NCBI GenBank assembly: GCA_964057225.1
Contig: OZ059894.1
Span: 12,472,131 to 12,536,130, forward strand
From: Auanema rhodensis
Taxonomy: Eukaryota; Nematoda; Chromadorea; Rhabditida; Rhabditidae
Length of the DNA: 64,000 nt
Direction of reading: 5' to 3'
The notes beneath the pieces were generated by a model that had not been told where the DNA came from, did not search any database, and was given only the letters and a program-made list of their open reading frames with translations. Shown here piece after piece: positions 40,800-51,967 of the stretch. Position 1 is the first letter of the stretch; every line of letters starts with the position of its first letter. The position numbers were made by a program, and so were the translations under genes.

Positions 40800-42880
40800 C
40801 ACTTTTTCTAATGTGAGACAAATTGAAGCCTAAGTTGATGAGAACTTTGGAACAGTTGCAGTGACTTACACATGAAAACACATGACAAACCGTTTTTTCT
40901 ATCTCACATTATAACAAGTAACTGAACAACATAAGCTCGTCGAGGTTAAACAAGATTGATCATCATTTAACGAAACGTTTAAATATATGAATGAACTCAA
41001 CAATTATTTTACCAATATGCCAATACAACAACATTTTTTTTAATGTGAGACAAATTGAAGCCTAATTTGATGAAAACTTTGAAACAGTTGCAGTGACTCA
41101 CACATGAAAACACATGCCAAACCGTTTTTTCTATCTCACAGTATAACAAGTAACTGAACAACATAAGCACGTCAAGGTTAAACAAGATTGATCATAATTT
41201 AACGAAACGTTTAAAAATATATGAATGAACTTAACAATTATTTTACCAATATGCCAATGCAACCACTTTTTCTAATGTGAGACAATTTGAAGCCTAAGTT
41301 GATGAGAACTTTGGAACAGTTGCAGTGACCCACACATGAAAACACATGCCAAATCGTTTTTTCCATCTCACATTATAACAAGTAACTGAACAACATAAGC
41401 CCATCGAGGTTAAACAAGATTGATCATCATTCAACGAAACGTTTAAATATATGAATGAACTCAATAATTATTTTACCAATATGCCAATGCAACAACTTTT
41501 TCTAATGTGAGACAAATTGAAGCCTAAGTTGATGAGAACTTTGGAACAGTTGCAGTGACCCACACATGAGAACACATGCCAAACCGTTTTTTCTATCTCA
41601 CATTATAACAAGTAACTGAACAACATAAGCACGTCAAGGTTAAACAAGATTGATCATCATTTAACGAAACGTTTAAATATATGAATGAACTCAACAATTA
41701 TTTTACCAATATGCCAATGCAACAACTTTTTCTAATGTGAGACAAATTGAAGCCTAAGTTGATGAGAACTTTGGAACAGTTGCAGTGACTCACACATGAA
41801 AACACATGCCGAACCGTTTTTTATAGCTCACATTATAACAAGTAACTGAACAACATAAGCACATCGAGGTTAAACGAGATTGATCATCATTTAACGAAAC
41901 GTTTAAATATATGAATGAACTTAACTATTATTTCACCAATATGCCAATACAACAACTTTTTTTAATGTGAGACGAATTGCAGCATAATTTGATGAGAACT
42001 TTGGAACAGTTGCAGTGACTTACACATGAAAACACATGCCAAACCGTTTTTTCTATCTCACAGTACAACAGAAAACTGAGCAACATATGAACATTGTGGT
42101 TGAACATGATGAGTCATCATTTACCGAAACGTTCGTATATATTAAATGAATCAACTTAACAAATATTTCACCAATATGCCAATACAACAACATTTTTTTT
42201 AATGTGAGACAAATTGAAGCCTAATTTGATGGAAACTTTGAAACAGTTGCAGTGACTCACACATGAAAACACATGCCAAACCGTTTTTTCTATCTCACAG
42301 TATAACAAGTAACTGAACAACATAAGCACGTCAAGGTTAAACAAGATTGATCATAATTTAACGAAACGTTTAAATATATGAATGAACTTAACTATTATCT
42401 CACCAATATGCCAATACAACAACTTTTTTTAATGTGAGACGAATTGCAGCATAATTTGATGAGAACTTTGGAACAGTTGCAGTGACTTACACATGAAAAC
42501 ACATGCCAAACCGTTTTTTCTATCTCACATTATAACAAGTAACTGAACAACATAAGCACATCAAGGTTTAACAAGATTGATCATCATTCAACGAAACGTT
42601 TGTATATATGAATGAATTTAACATTTATTTTACCAATAACCCAATGCAACTATCTTCTCTCATGTGAGACAAATTGAAGCCTAAGTTGATAAGAACTTTG
42701 GAACAGTTGCAGTGACCCACACATGAAAACACATGCCAAATCGTTTTTTCTATCTCACATTATAACAAGTAACTGAACAACATAAGCCCATCGAGGTTAA
42801 ACAAGATTGATCATCATTCAACGAAACGTTTAAATATATGAATGAACTCAATAATTATTTTACCAATATGCCAATGCAAC
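40800..42880 (+). repeat. 2081 bp tandem duplication, copy 1 (nine units)
   Basis: Matches the directly adjoining 42881-44960: GACAATTTGAAGCC at 41281/43362, TGCCGAACCG at 41810/43891, class D 42017/44098, class E 42484/44565. Differences include TTTATAGCTC versus TTTATATCTC and CACATCAAGG versus CACTTCGAGG. Confidence 0.85.
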
Positions 42881-44960
42881 AACTTTTTCTAACGTGAGAC
42901 AAATTGAAGCCTAAGTTGATGAGAACTTCGGAACAGTTGCAGTGACTTACACATGAAAACACATGCCAAACCGTTTCTTCTATCTCACATTATAACAAGT
43001 AACTGAACAACATAAGCTCGTCGAGGTTAAACAAGATTGATCATCATTTAACGAAACGTTCAAATATATGAATGAACTCAACAATTATTTTACCAATATG
43101 CCAATACAACAACATTTTTTTTAATGTGAGACAAATTGAAGCCTAATTTGATGAAAACTTTGAAACAGTTGCAGTGACTCACACATGAAAACACATGCCA
43201 AACCGTTTTTTCTATCTCACAGTATAACAAGTAACTGAACAACATAAGCACGTCAAGGTTAAACAAGATTGATCATAATTTAACGAAACGTTTAAAAATA
43301 TATGAATGAACTTAACAATTATTTTACCAATATGCCAATGCAACCACTTTTTCTAATGTGAGACAATTTGAAGCCTAAGTTGATGAGAACTTTGGAACAG
43401 TTGCAGTGACCCACACATGAAAACACATGCCAAATCGTTTTTTCCATCTCACATTATAACAAGTAACTGAACAACATAAGCCCATCGAGGTTAAACAAGA
43501 TTGATCATCATTCAACGAAACGTTTAAATATATGAATGAACTCAATAATTATTTTATTAATATGCCAATGCAACAACTTTTTCTAATGTGAGACAAATTG
43601 AAGCCTAAGTTGATGAGAACTTTGGAACAGTTGCAGTGACCCACACATGAAAACACATGCCAAACCGTTTTTTCTATCTCACATTATAACAAGTAACTGA
43701 ACAACATAAGCACGTCAAGGTTAAACAAGATTGATCATCATTTAACGAAACGTTTAAATATATGAATGAACTCAACAATTATTTTACCAATATGCCAATG
43801 CAACAACTTTTTCTAATGTGAGACAAATTGAAGCCTAAGTTGATGAGAACTTTGGAACAGTTGCAGTGACTCACACATGAAAACACATGCCGAACCGTTT
43901 TTTATATCTCACATTATAACAAGTAACTGAACAACATAAGCACATCGAGGTTAAACGAGATTGATCATCATTTAACGAAACGTTTAAATATATGAATGAA
44001 CTTAACTATTATCTCACCAATATGCCAATACAACAACTTTTTTTAATGTGAGACGAATTGCAGCATAATTTGATGAGAACTTTGGAACAGTTGCAGTGAC
44101 TTACACATGAAAACACATGCCAAACCGTTTTTTCTATCTCACAGTACAACAGAAAACTGAGCAACATATGAACATTGTGGTTGAACATGATGAGTCATCA
44201 TTTACCGAAACGTTCGTATATATTAAATGAATCAACTTAACAAATATTTCACCAATATGCCAATACAACAACATTTTTTTTAATGTGAGACAAATTGAAG
44301 CCTAATTTGATGGAAACTTTGAAACAGTTGCAGTGACTCACACATGAAAACACATGCCAAACCGTTTTTTCTATCTCACAGTATAACAAGTAACTGAACA
44401 ACATAAGCACGTCAAGGTTAAACAAGATTGATCATAATTTAACGAAACGTTTAAATATATGAATGAACTTAACTATTATCTCACCAATATGCCAATACAA
44501 CAACTTTTTTTAATGTGAGACGAATTGCAGCATAATTTGATGAGAACTTTGGAACAGTTGCAGTGACTTACACATGAAAACACATGCCAAACCGTTTTTT
44601 CTATCTCACATTATAACAAGTAACTGAACAACATAAGCACTTCGAGGTTTAACAAGATTGATCATCATTCAACAAAACGTTTGTATATATGAATGAATTT
44701 AACATTTATTTTACCAATAACCCAATGCAACTATCTTCTCTCATGTGAGACAAATTGAAGCCTAAGTTGATAAGAACTTTGGAACAGTTGCAGTGACCCA
44801 CACATGAAAACACATGCCAAATCGTTTTTTCTATCTCACATTATAACAAGTAACTGAACAACATAAGCCCATCGAGGTTAAACAAGATTGATCATCATTC
44901 AACGAAACGTTTAAATATATGAATGAACTCAATAATTATTTTACCAATATGCCAATGCAA
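42881..44960 (+). repeat. 2081 bp tandem duplication, copy 2
   Basis: Starts exactly where copy 1 ends, the expected product of one unequal exchange of nine units. It carries rare private changes: ATTTTATTAATATG near 43555 and CATTCAACAAAACG near 44668; the latter is shared with 48603. Confidence 0.83.
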
Positions 44961-46610
44961 CAACATTTTTTTTAATGTGAGACAAATTGAAGCCTAATTT
45001 GATGAAAACTTTGAAACAGTTGCAGTGACTCACACATGAAAACACATGCCAAACCGTTTTTTCTATCTCACAGTATAACAAGTAACTGAACAACATGAGC
45101 ACGTCAAGGTTAAACAAGATTGATCATAATTTAACGAAACGTTTAAAAATATATGAATGAACTTAACTATTATCTCACCAATATGCCAATAGAACAACTT
45201 TTTTTAATGTGAGACAGATTGCAGCATAATTTGATGAGAACTTTAGAACAGTTGCAGTGACTCACACATGGAAACACATGCCAAACCGTTTTTTCTATCT
45301 CACAGTATAACAAGTAACTGAACAACATAAGCTCGTCGAGGTTAAACAAGATTGATCATCATTTAACGAAACGTTTAAATATATGAATGAACTTAACAAT
45401 TATTTTACCAATATGCCAATGCAACAACTTTTTCTAATGTGAGACAAATTGAAGCCTAAGTTGATGAGAACTTTGGAACAGTTGCAGTGACCCACACATG
45501 AAAACACATGCCAAACCGTTTTTTCTATCTCACATTATAACAAGTAACTGAACAACATAAGCACATCGAGGTTAAACGAGATTGATCATCATTTAACGAA
45601 ACGTTTAAATATATGAATGAACTCAACAATTATTTTACCAATATGCCAATGCAACAACTTTTTCTAATGTGAGACAAATTGAAGCCTAAGTTGATAAGAA
45701 CTTTGGAACAGTTGCAGTGACCCACACATGAAAACACATGCCAAACCGTTTTTTCTATCTCACATCATAACAAGTAACTGAACAACATAAGCACATCGAG
45801 GTTAAACGAGATTGATCATCATTTAACGAAACGTTTGTATATATGAATGAACTTAACTATTATTTCACCAATATGCCAATACAACAACTTTTTTTAATGT
45901 GAGACAAATTGCAGCATAATTGGATGAGAACTTTAGAACAGTTGCTGTGACTCACACTTGAAAACACATGCCAAACCGTTTTTTTTATCTCACAGTACAA
46001 CAGAAAACTGAGCAACATATGAACATTGTGGTTGAACATGATGAGTCATCATTTACCGAAACGTTCGTATATATTATATGAATCAACTTAACAAATATTT
46101 CACCAATATGCCAATACAACAACATTTTTTTTAATGTGAGACAAATTGAAGCCTAATTTGATGGAAACTTTGAAACAGTTGCAGTGACTCACACATGAAA
46201 ACACATGCCAAACCGTTTTTTCTATCTCACAGTATAACAAGTAACTGAACAACATAAACACGTCAAGGTTAAACAAGATTGATCATAATTTAACGAAACG
46301 TTTAAATATATGAATGAACTTAACTATTATCTCACCAATATGCCAATACAACAACTTTTTTTAATGTGAGACGAATTGCAGCATAATTTGATGAGAACTT
46401 TGGAACAGTTGCAGTGACTTACACATGAAAACACATGCCAAACCGTTTTTTCTATCTCACATTATAACAAGTAACTGAACAACATAAGCACATCGAGGTT
46501 TAACAAGATTGATCATCATTCAACGAAACGTTTGTATATATGAATGAATTTAACATTTATTTTACCAATAACCCAATGCAACTATCTTCTCTCATGTGAG
46601 ACAAATTGAA
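43800..46610 (+). repeat. 3.9 kb-offset duplication, copy 1
   Basis: Matches 47735-50760: TGCCGAACCG 43891/47826, class D 44098/48033, CACTTCGAGG 44639/48574 and class E 44565/48500 at 3935 bp; class D 45949/50114 and class E 46416/50581 at 4165 bp. GTTGCTGTGAC before both 45949 and 50114 is a private marker. Confidence 0.85.
44795..45026 (+). repeat. Hybrid F/B unit marking a one-unit deletion
   Basis: The 5' part is class F (CCAAATCG, AAGCCCATCG, ACTCAATAATT) with ATGCAACAAC, but the next bases are the B-type ATTTTTTTTAATG. In the sister block at 48730-49190 the same two halves are separated by one further unit, and the offset between blocks rises from 3935 to 4165 bp. Confidence 0.8.
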
Positions 46611-47734
46611 GCCTAAGTTGATGAGAACTTTGGAACAGTTGCAGTGACTCACACATGAAAACACATGCCAAACCGTTTTTTCTATCTCACATTATAACAA
46701 GTAACTGAACAACATAAGCACGTCAAGGTTAAACAAGATTGATCATAATTAAACGAAACGTTTGAATATATGAATGAACTTAACTATTATCTCACCAATA
46801 TGCCAATAGAACAACTTTTTTTAATGTGAGACAGATTGCAGCATAATTTGATGAGAACTTTAGAACAGTTGCAGTGACTCACACATGAAAACACATGCCA
46901 AACCGTTTTTTCTATCTCACAGTATAACAAGTAACTGAACAACATAAGCTCGTCGAGGTTAAACAAGATTGATCATCATTTAACGAAACGTTTAAATATA
47001 TGAATGAACTTAACAATTATTTTACCAATATGCCAATGCAACAACTTTTTCTAATGTGAGACAAATTGAAGCCTAAGTTGATGAGAACTTTGTAACAGTT
47101 GCAGTGACCCACACATGAAAACACATGCCAAACCGTTTTTTCTATCTCACATTATAACAAGTAACTGAACAACATAAGCACGTCAAGGTTAAACAAGATT
47201 GATCATCATTTAACGAAACGTTTAAATATATGAATGAACTCAACAATTATTTTACCAATATGCCAATGCAACAACTTTTTCTAATGTGAGACAAATTGAA
47301 GCATAATTGGATGAGAACTTTAGAACAGTTGCAGTGACTCACACTTGAAAACACATGCCAAACCGTTTTTTTTATCTCACAGTACAACAAAAAACTGAGC
47401 AACATATGAACACTGTGGTTGAACATGATGAGTCATCATTTACCGAAACGTTCGTATATTTAATATGAATCAACTTAACAAATAATTCACCAATATGCCA
47501 ATACAACAACATTTTTCTAAATGTGAGACAAATTGAAGCCTAATTTGATGGAAACTTTGAAACAGTTGCAGTGACTCACACATGAAAACACATGCCAAAC
47601 CGTTTTTTCTATCTCACAGTATAACAAGTAACTGAACAACATAAGCACGTCAAGGTTAAACAAGATTGATCATCATTCAACGAAACGTTTAAATATATGA
47701 ATGAACTCAATAATTATTTTACCAATATGCCAAT

Positions 47735-50700
47735 GCAACAACTTTTTCTAATGTGAGACAAATTGAAGCCTAAGTTGATGAGAACTTTGGAACAGTTGCA
47801 GTGACTCACACATGAAAACACATGCCGAACCGTTTTTTATATCTCACATTATAACAAGTAACTGAACAACATAAGCACATCGAGGTTAAACGAGATTGAT
47901 CATCATTTAACGAAACGTTTAAATATATAAATGAACTTAACTATTATCTCACCAATATGCCAATACAACAACTTTTTTTAATGTGAGACGAATTGCAGCA
48001 TAATTTGATGAGAACTTTGGAGCAGTTGCAGTGACTTACACATGAAAACACATGCCAAACCGTTTTTTCTATCTCACAGTACAACCGAAAACTGAGCAAC
48101 ATATGAACATTGTGGTTGAACATGATGAGTCATCATTTACCGAAACGTTCGTATATATTAAATGAATCAACTTAACAAATATTTCACCAATATGCCAATA
48201 CAACAACATTTTTTTTAATGTGAGACAAATTGAAGCCTAATTTGATGGAAACTTTGAAACAGTTGCAGTGACTCACACATGAAAACACATGCCAAACCGT
48301 TTTTTCTATCTCACAGTATAACAAGTAACTGAACAACATAAGCACGTCAAGGTTAAACAAGATTGATCATAATTTAACGAAACGTTTAAATATATGAATG
48401 AACTTAACTATTATCTCACCAATATGCCAATACAACAACTTTTTTTAATGTGAGACGAATTGCAGCATAATTTGATGAGAACTTTGGAACAGTTGCAGTG
48501 ACTTACACATGAAAACACATGCCAAACCGTTTTTTCTATCTCACATTATAACAAGTAACTGAACAACATAAGCACTTCGAGGTTTAACAAGATTGATCAT
48601 CATTCAACAAAACGTTTGTATATATGAATGAATTTAACATTTATTTTACCAATAACCCAATGCAACTATCTTCTCTCATGTGAGACAAATTGAAGCCTAA
48701 GTTGATAAGAACTTTGGAACAGTTGCAGTGACCCACACATGAAAACACATGCCAAATCGTTTTTTCTATCTCACATTATAACAAGTAACTGAACAACATA
48801 AGCCCATCGAGGTTAAACAAGATTGATCATCATTCAACGAAACGTTTAAATATATGAATGAACTCAATAATTATTTTACCAATATGCCAATGCAACAACT
48901 TTTTCTAATGTGAGACAAATTGAAGCCTAAGTTGATAAGAACTTTGGAACAGTTGCAGTGACTTACACATGAAAACACATGCCAAACCGTTTTTTCTATC
49001 TCACATTATAACAAGTAACTGAACAACATAAGCTCGTCGAGGTTAAACAAGATTGATCATCATTTAACGAAACGTTTAAATATATGAATGAACTCAACAA
49101 TTATTTTACCAATATGCCAATACAACAACATTTTTTTTAATGTGAGACAAATTAAAGCCTAATTTGATGAAAACTTCGAAACAGTTGCAGTGACTCACAC
49201 ATGAAAACACATGCCAAACCGTTTTTTCTATCTCACAGTATAACAAGTAACTGAACAACATGAGCACGTCAAGGTTAAACAAGATTGATCATAATTTAAC
49301 GAAACGTTTAAAAATATATGAATGAACTTAACTATTATCTCACCAATATGCCAATAGAACAACTTTTCTTAATGTGAGACAGATTGCAGCATAATTTGAT
49401 GAGAACTTTAGAACAGTTGCAGTGACTCACACATGGAAACACATGCCAAACCGTTTTTTCTATCTCACAGTATAACAAGTAACTGAACAACATAAGCTCG
49501 TCGAGGTTAAACAAGATTGATCATCATTTAACGAAACGTTTAAATATATGAATGAACTTAACAATTATTTTACCAATATGCCAATGCAACAACTTTTTCT
49601 AATGTGAGACAAATTGAAGCCTAAGTTGATGAGAACTTTGGAACAGTTGCAGTGACCCACACATGAAAACACATGCCAAACCGTTTTTTCTATCTCACAT
49701 TATAACAAGTAACTGAACAACATAAGCACATCGAGGTTAAACGAGATTGATCATCATTTAACGAAACGTTTAAATATATGAATGAACTCAACAATTATTT
49801 TACCAATATGCCAATGCAACAACTTTTTCTAATGTGAGACAAATTGAAGCCTAAGTTGATGAGAACTTTGGAACAGTTGCAGTGACCCACACATGAAAAC
49901 ACATGCCAAACCGTTTTTTCTATCTCACATCATAACAAGTAACTGAACAACATAAGCACATCGAGGTTAAACGAGATTGATCATCATTTAACGAAACGTT
50001 TGTATATATGAATGAACTTAACTATTATTTCACCAATATGCCAATACAACAACTTTTTTTAATGTGAGACAAATTGCAGCATAACTGGATGAGAACTTTA
50101 GAACAGTTGCTGTGACTCACACTTGAAAACACATGCCAAACCGTTTTTTTTATCTCACAGTACAACAGAAAACTGAGCAACATATGAACATTGTGGTTGA
50201 ACATGATGAGTCATCATTTACCGAAACGTTCGTATATATTATATGAATCAACTTAACAAATATTTCACCAATATGCCAATACAACAACATTTTTTTTAAT
50301 GTGAGACAAATTGAAGCCTAATTTGATGGAAACTTTGAAACAGTTGCAGTGACTCACACATGAAAACACATGCCAAACCGTTTTTTCTATCTCACAGTAT
50401 AACAAGTAACTGAACAACATAAACACGTCAAGGTTAAACAAGATTGATCATAATTTAACGAAACGTTTAAATATATGAATGAACTTAACTATTATCTCAC
50501 CAATATGCCAATACAACAACTTTTTTTATTGTGAGACGAATTGCAGCATAATTTGATGAGAACTTTGGAACAGTTGCAGTGACTTACACATGAAAACACA
50601 TGCCAAACCGTTTTTTCTATCTCACATTATAACAAGTAACTGAACAACATAAGCACATCGAGGTTTAACAAGATTGATCATCATTCAACGAAACGTTTGT

Positions 50701-50760
50701 ATATATGAATGAATTTAACATTTATTTTACCAATAACCCAATGCAACTATCTTCTCTCAT
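47735..50760 (+). repeat. 3.9 kb-offset duplication, copy 2
   Basis: One unit longer than copy 1. Its last class E unit has changed to GAAGACTAAG, the form then carried through the 927 bp repeat, so this copy is closest to the founder of the following higher-order block. Confidence 0.83.
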
Positions 50761-51040
50761 GTGAGACAAATTGAAGACTAAGTTGATAAGAACTTTGGAA
50801 CAGTTGCAGTGACCCACACATGAAAACACATGCCAAATCGTTTTTTCTATCTCACATTATAACAAGTAACTGAACAACATAAGCCCATCGAGGTTAAACA
50901 AGATTGATCATCATTCAACGAAACGTTTAAATATATGAATGAACTCAATAATTATTTTACCAATATGCCAATGCAACAACTTTTTCTAATGTGAGACAAA
51001 TTGAAGCCTAAGTTGATGAGAACTTTGGAACAGTTGCAGT

Positions 51041-51277
51041 GACTCACACATGAAAACACATGCCAAACCGTTTTTTTTATCTCACAGTACAACAGAAAAC
51101 TGAGCAACATATGAACATTGTGGTTGAACATGATGAGTCATCATTTACCGAAACGTTCGTATATATTATATGAATCAACTTAACAAATATTTCACCAATA
51201 TGCCAATACAACAACATTTTTTTTAATGTGAGACAAATTGAAGCCTAATTTGATGGAAACTTTGAAACAGTTGCAGT
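51041..51277 (+). repeat. Class D unit exemplar (237 bp, most divergent class)
   Basis: Class D differs from all others between about unit positions 30 and 145: T8 instead of T6C, CAGTACAACAGAAAACTGAG, CATATGAACATTGTGG, TTGAACATGATGAGTCATC, TTTACCGAAACGTTCG, and TATATTATATGAATCAAC, which adds length. I count 27 copies, starting at 13743, 14802, 17343, 20020, 21871, 23164, 24687, 27132, 28983, 30276, 31799, 33650, 35635, 37620, 39471, 42017, 44098, 45949, 47336, 48033, 50114, 51041, 52658, 53585, 54512, 55439 and 57286. Subtypes follow their neighbourhood: the eight after a 100 bp-deleted unit share GTCTTTTTCATC (A for one T at 35666) and CACCTTAAC; four (47336, 52658, 54512, 57286) share CAACAAAAAACTGAG and CACTGTGG; three (42017, 44098, 48033) have a GACTT head and ATTAAATG. 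Confidence 0.93.
51133..51141. other. GCN4/AP-1-type palindrome ATGAGTCAT in class D
   Basis: At unit position +92, where other classes read TTGATCATC, class D reads GATGAGTCATC. Its core ATGAGTCAT matches the published GCN4/AP-1 type bZIP consensus ATGA(C/G)TCAT exactly. All 27 class D units retain it. Whether any protein binds it in this genome is unknown. Confidence 0.4.
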
Positions 51278-51507
51278 GACTCACACATGAAAACACATGC
51301 CAAACCGTTTTTTCTATCTCACAGTATAACAAGTAACTGAACAACATAAACACGTCAAGGTTAAACAAGATTGATCATAATTTAACGAAACGTTTAAATA
51401 TATGAATGAACTTAACTATTATCTCACCAATATGCCAATACAACAACTTTTTTTATTGTGAGACGAATTGCAGCATAATTTGATGAGAACTTTGGAACAG
51501 TTGCAGT
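51278..51507 (+). repeat. Class G unit exemplar (230 bp)
   Basis: Follows class D. Diagnostic sites: AGTATAAC, AAACACGTCAAGG (AAGCACGTCAAGG in older copies), GATCATAATTTAACG, ACTTAACTATTATCTC, a seven-T tract and GAGACGAATTGCAGCATAATTTG. In the 50-56 kb higher-order repeat this class also carries TTTATTGTGAG instead of TTTAATGTGAG, a shared change at 50528, 51455, 53072, 53999, 54926 and 55853. Confidence 0.88.
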
Positions 51508-51737
51508 GACTTACACATGAAAACACATGCCAAACCGTTTTTTCTATCTCACATTATAACAAGTAACTGAACAACATAAGCACATCGAGGTTTAACAAGA
51601 TTGATCATCATTCAACGAAACGTTTGTATATATGAATGAATTTAACATTTATTTTACCAATAACCCAATGCAACTATCTTCTCTCATGTGAGACAAATTG
51701 AAGACTAAGTTGATAAGAACTTTGGAACAGTTGCAGT
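51508..51737 (+). repeat. Class E unit exemplar (230 bp, divergent 3' half)
   Basis: Defined by AGCAC..CGAGGTTTAAC or CAAGGTTTAAC, CATTCAACG, GAATTTAACATTTATTTT, AATAACCCAATGCAAC and TATCTTCTCTCATGTGAG. Nineteen copies start at 15729, 17810, 20487, 25154, 27599, 32266, 38087, 39939, 42484, 44565, 46416, 48500, 50581, 51508, 53125, 54052, 54979, 55906 and 56826. All but the first and last begin 467 bp (468 at 39939, where the class D unit has a 1 bp insertion) after a class D start. Copies from 50581 onward also share GAAGACTAAG, marking a late amplification. Confidence 0.92.
51604..51620 (-). other. Partial CENP-B-box-like match (weak)
   Basis: On the minus strand the CATTCAACGAAA variant reads TTTCGTTGAATGATGAT. 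Against the 17 bp consensus YTTCGTTGGAARCGGGA it matches 11 of 17, including all of the first eight bases, but the CGGG end needed by the core is absent. It is present in class E and F units; other classes read TTTCGTTAAAT. Most likely coincidental. Confidence 0.2.
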
Positions 51738-51967
51738 GACCCACACATGAAAACACATGCCAAATCGTTTTTTCTATCTCACATTATAACAAGTAACTGA
51801 ACAACATAAGCCCATCGAGGTTAAACAAGATTGATCATCATTCAACGAAACGTTTAAATATATGAATGAACTCAATAATTATTTTACCAATATGCCAATG
51901 CAACAACTTTTTCTAATGTGAGACAAATTGAAGCCTAAGTTGATGAGAACTTTGGAACAGTTGCAGT
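51738..51967 (+). repeat. Class F unit exemplar (230 bp)
   Basis: Follows class E in most copies. Diagnostic sites: GACCC start, CCAAATCGTTTTTT (T in place of the usual second C), AAGCCCATCGAGG, CATTCAACG, GTTTAAATATATG and ACTCAATAATTATTTT. The older copies at 15959 and 20717 read AAATATATAAATG. The unit closes the four-unit D-G-E-F repeat. Confidence 0.85.
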
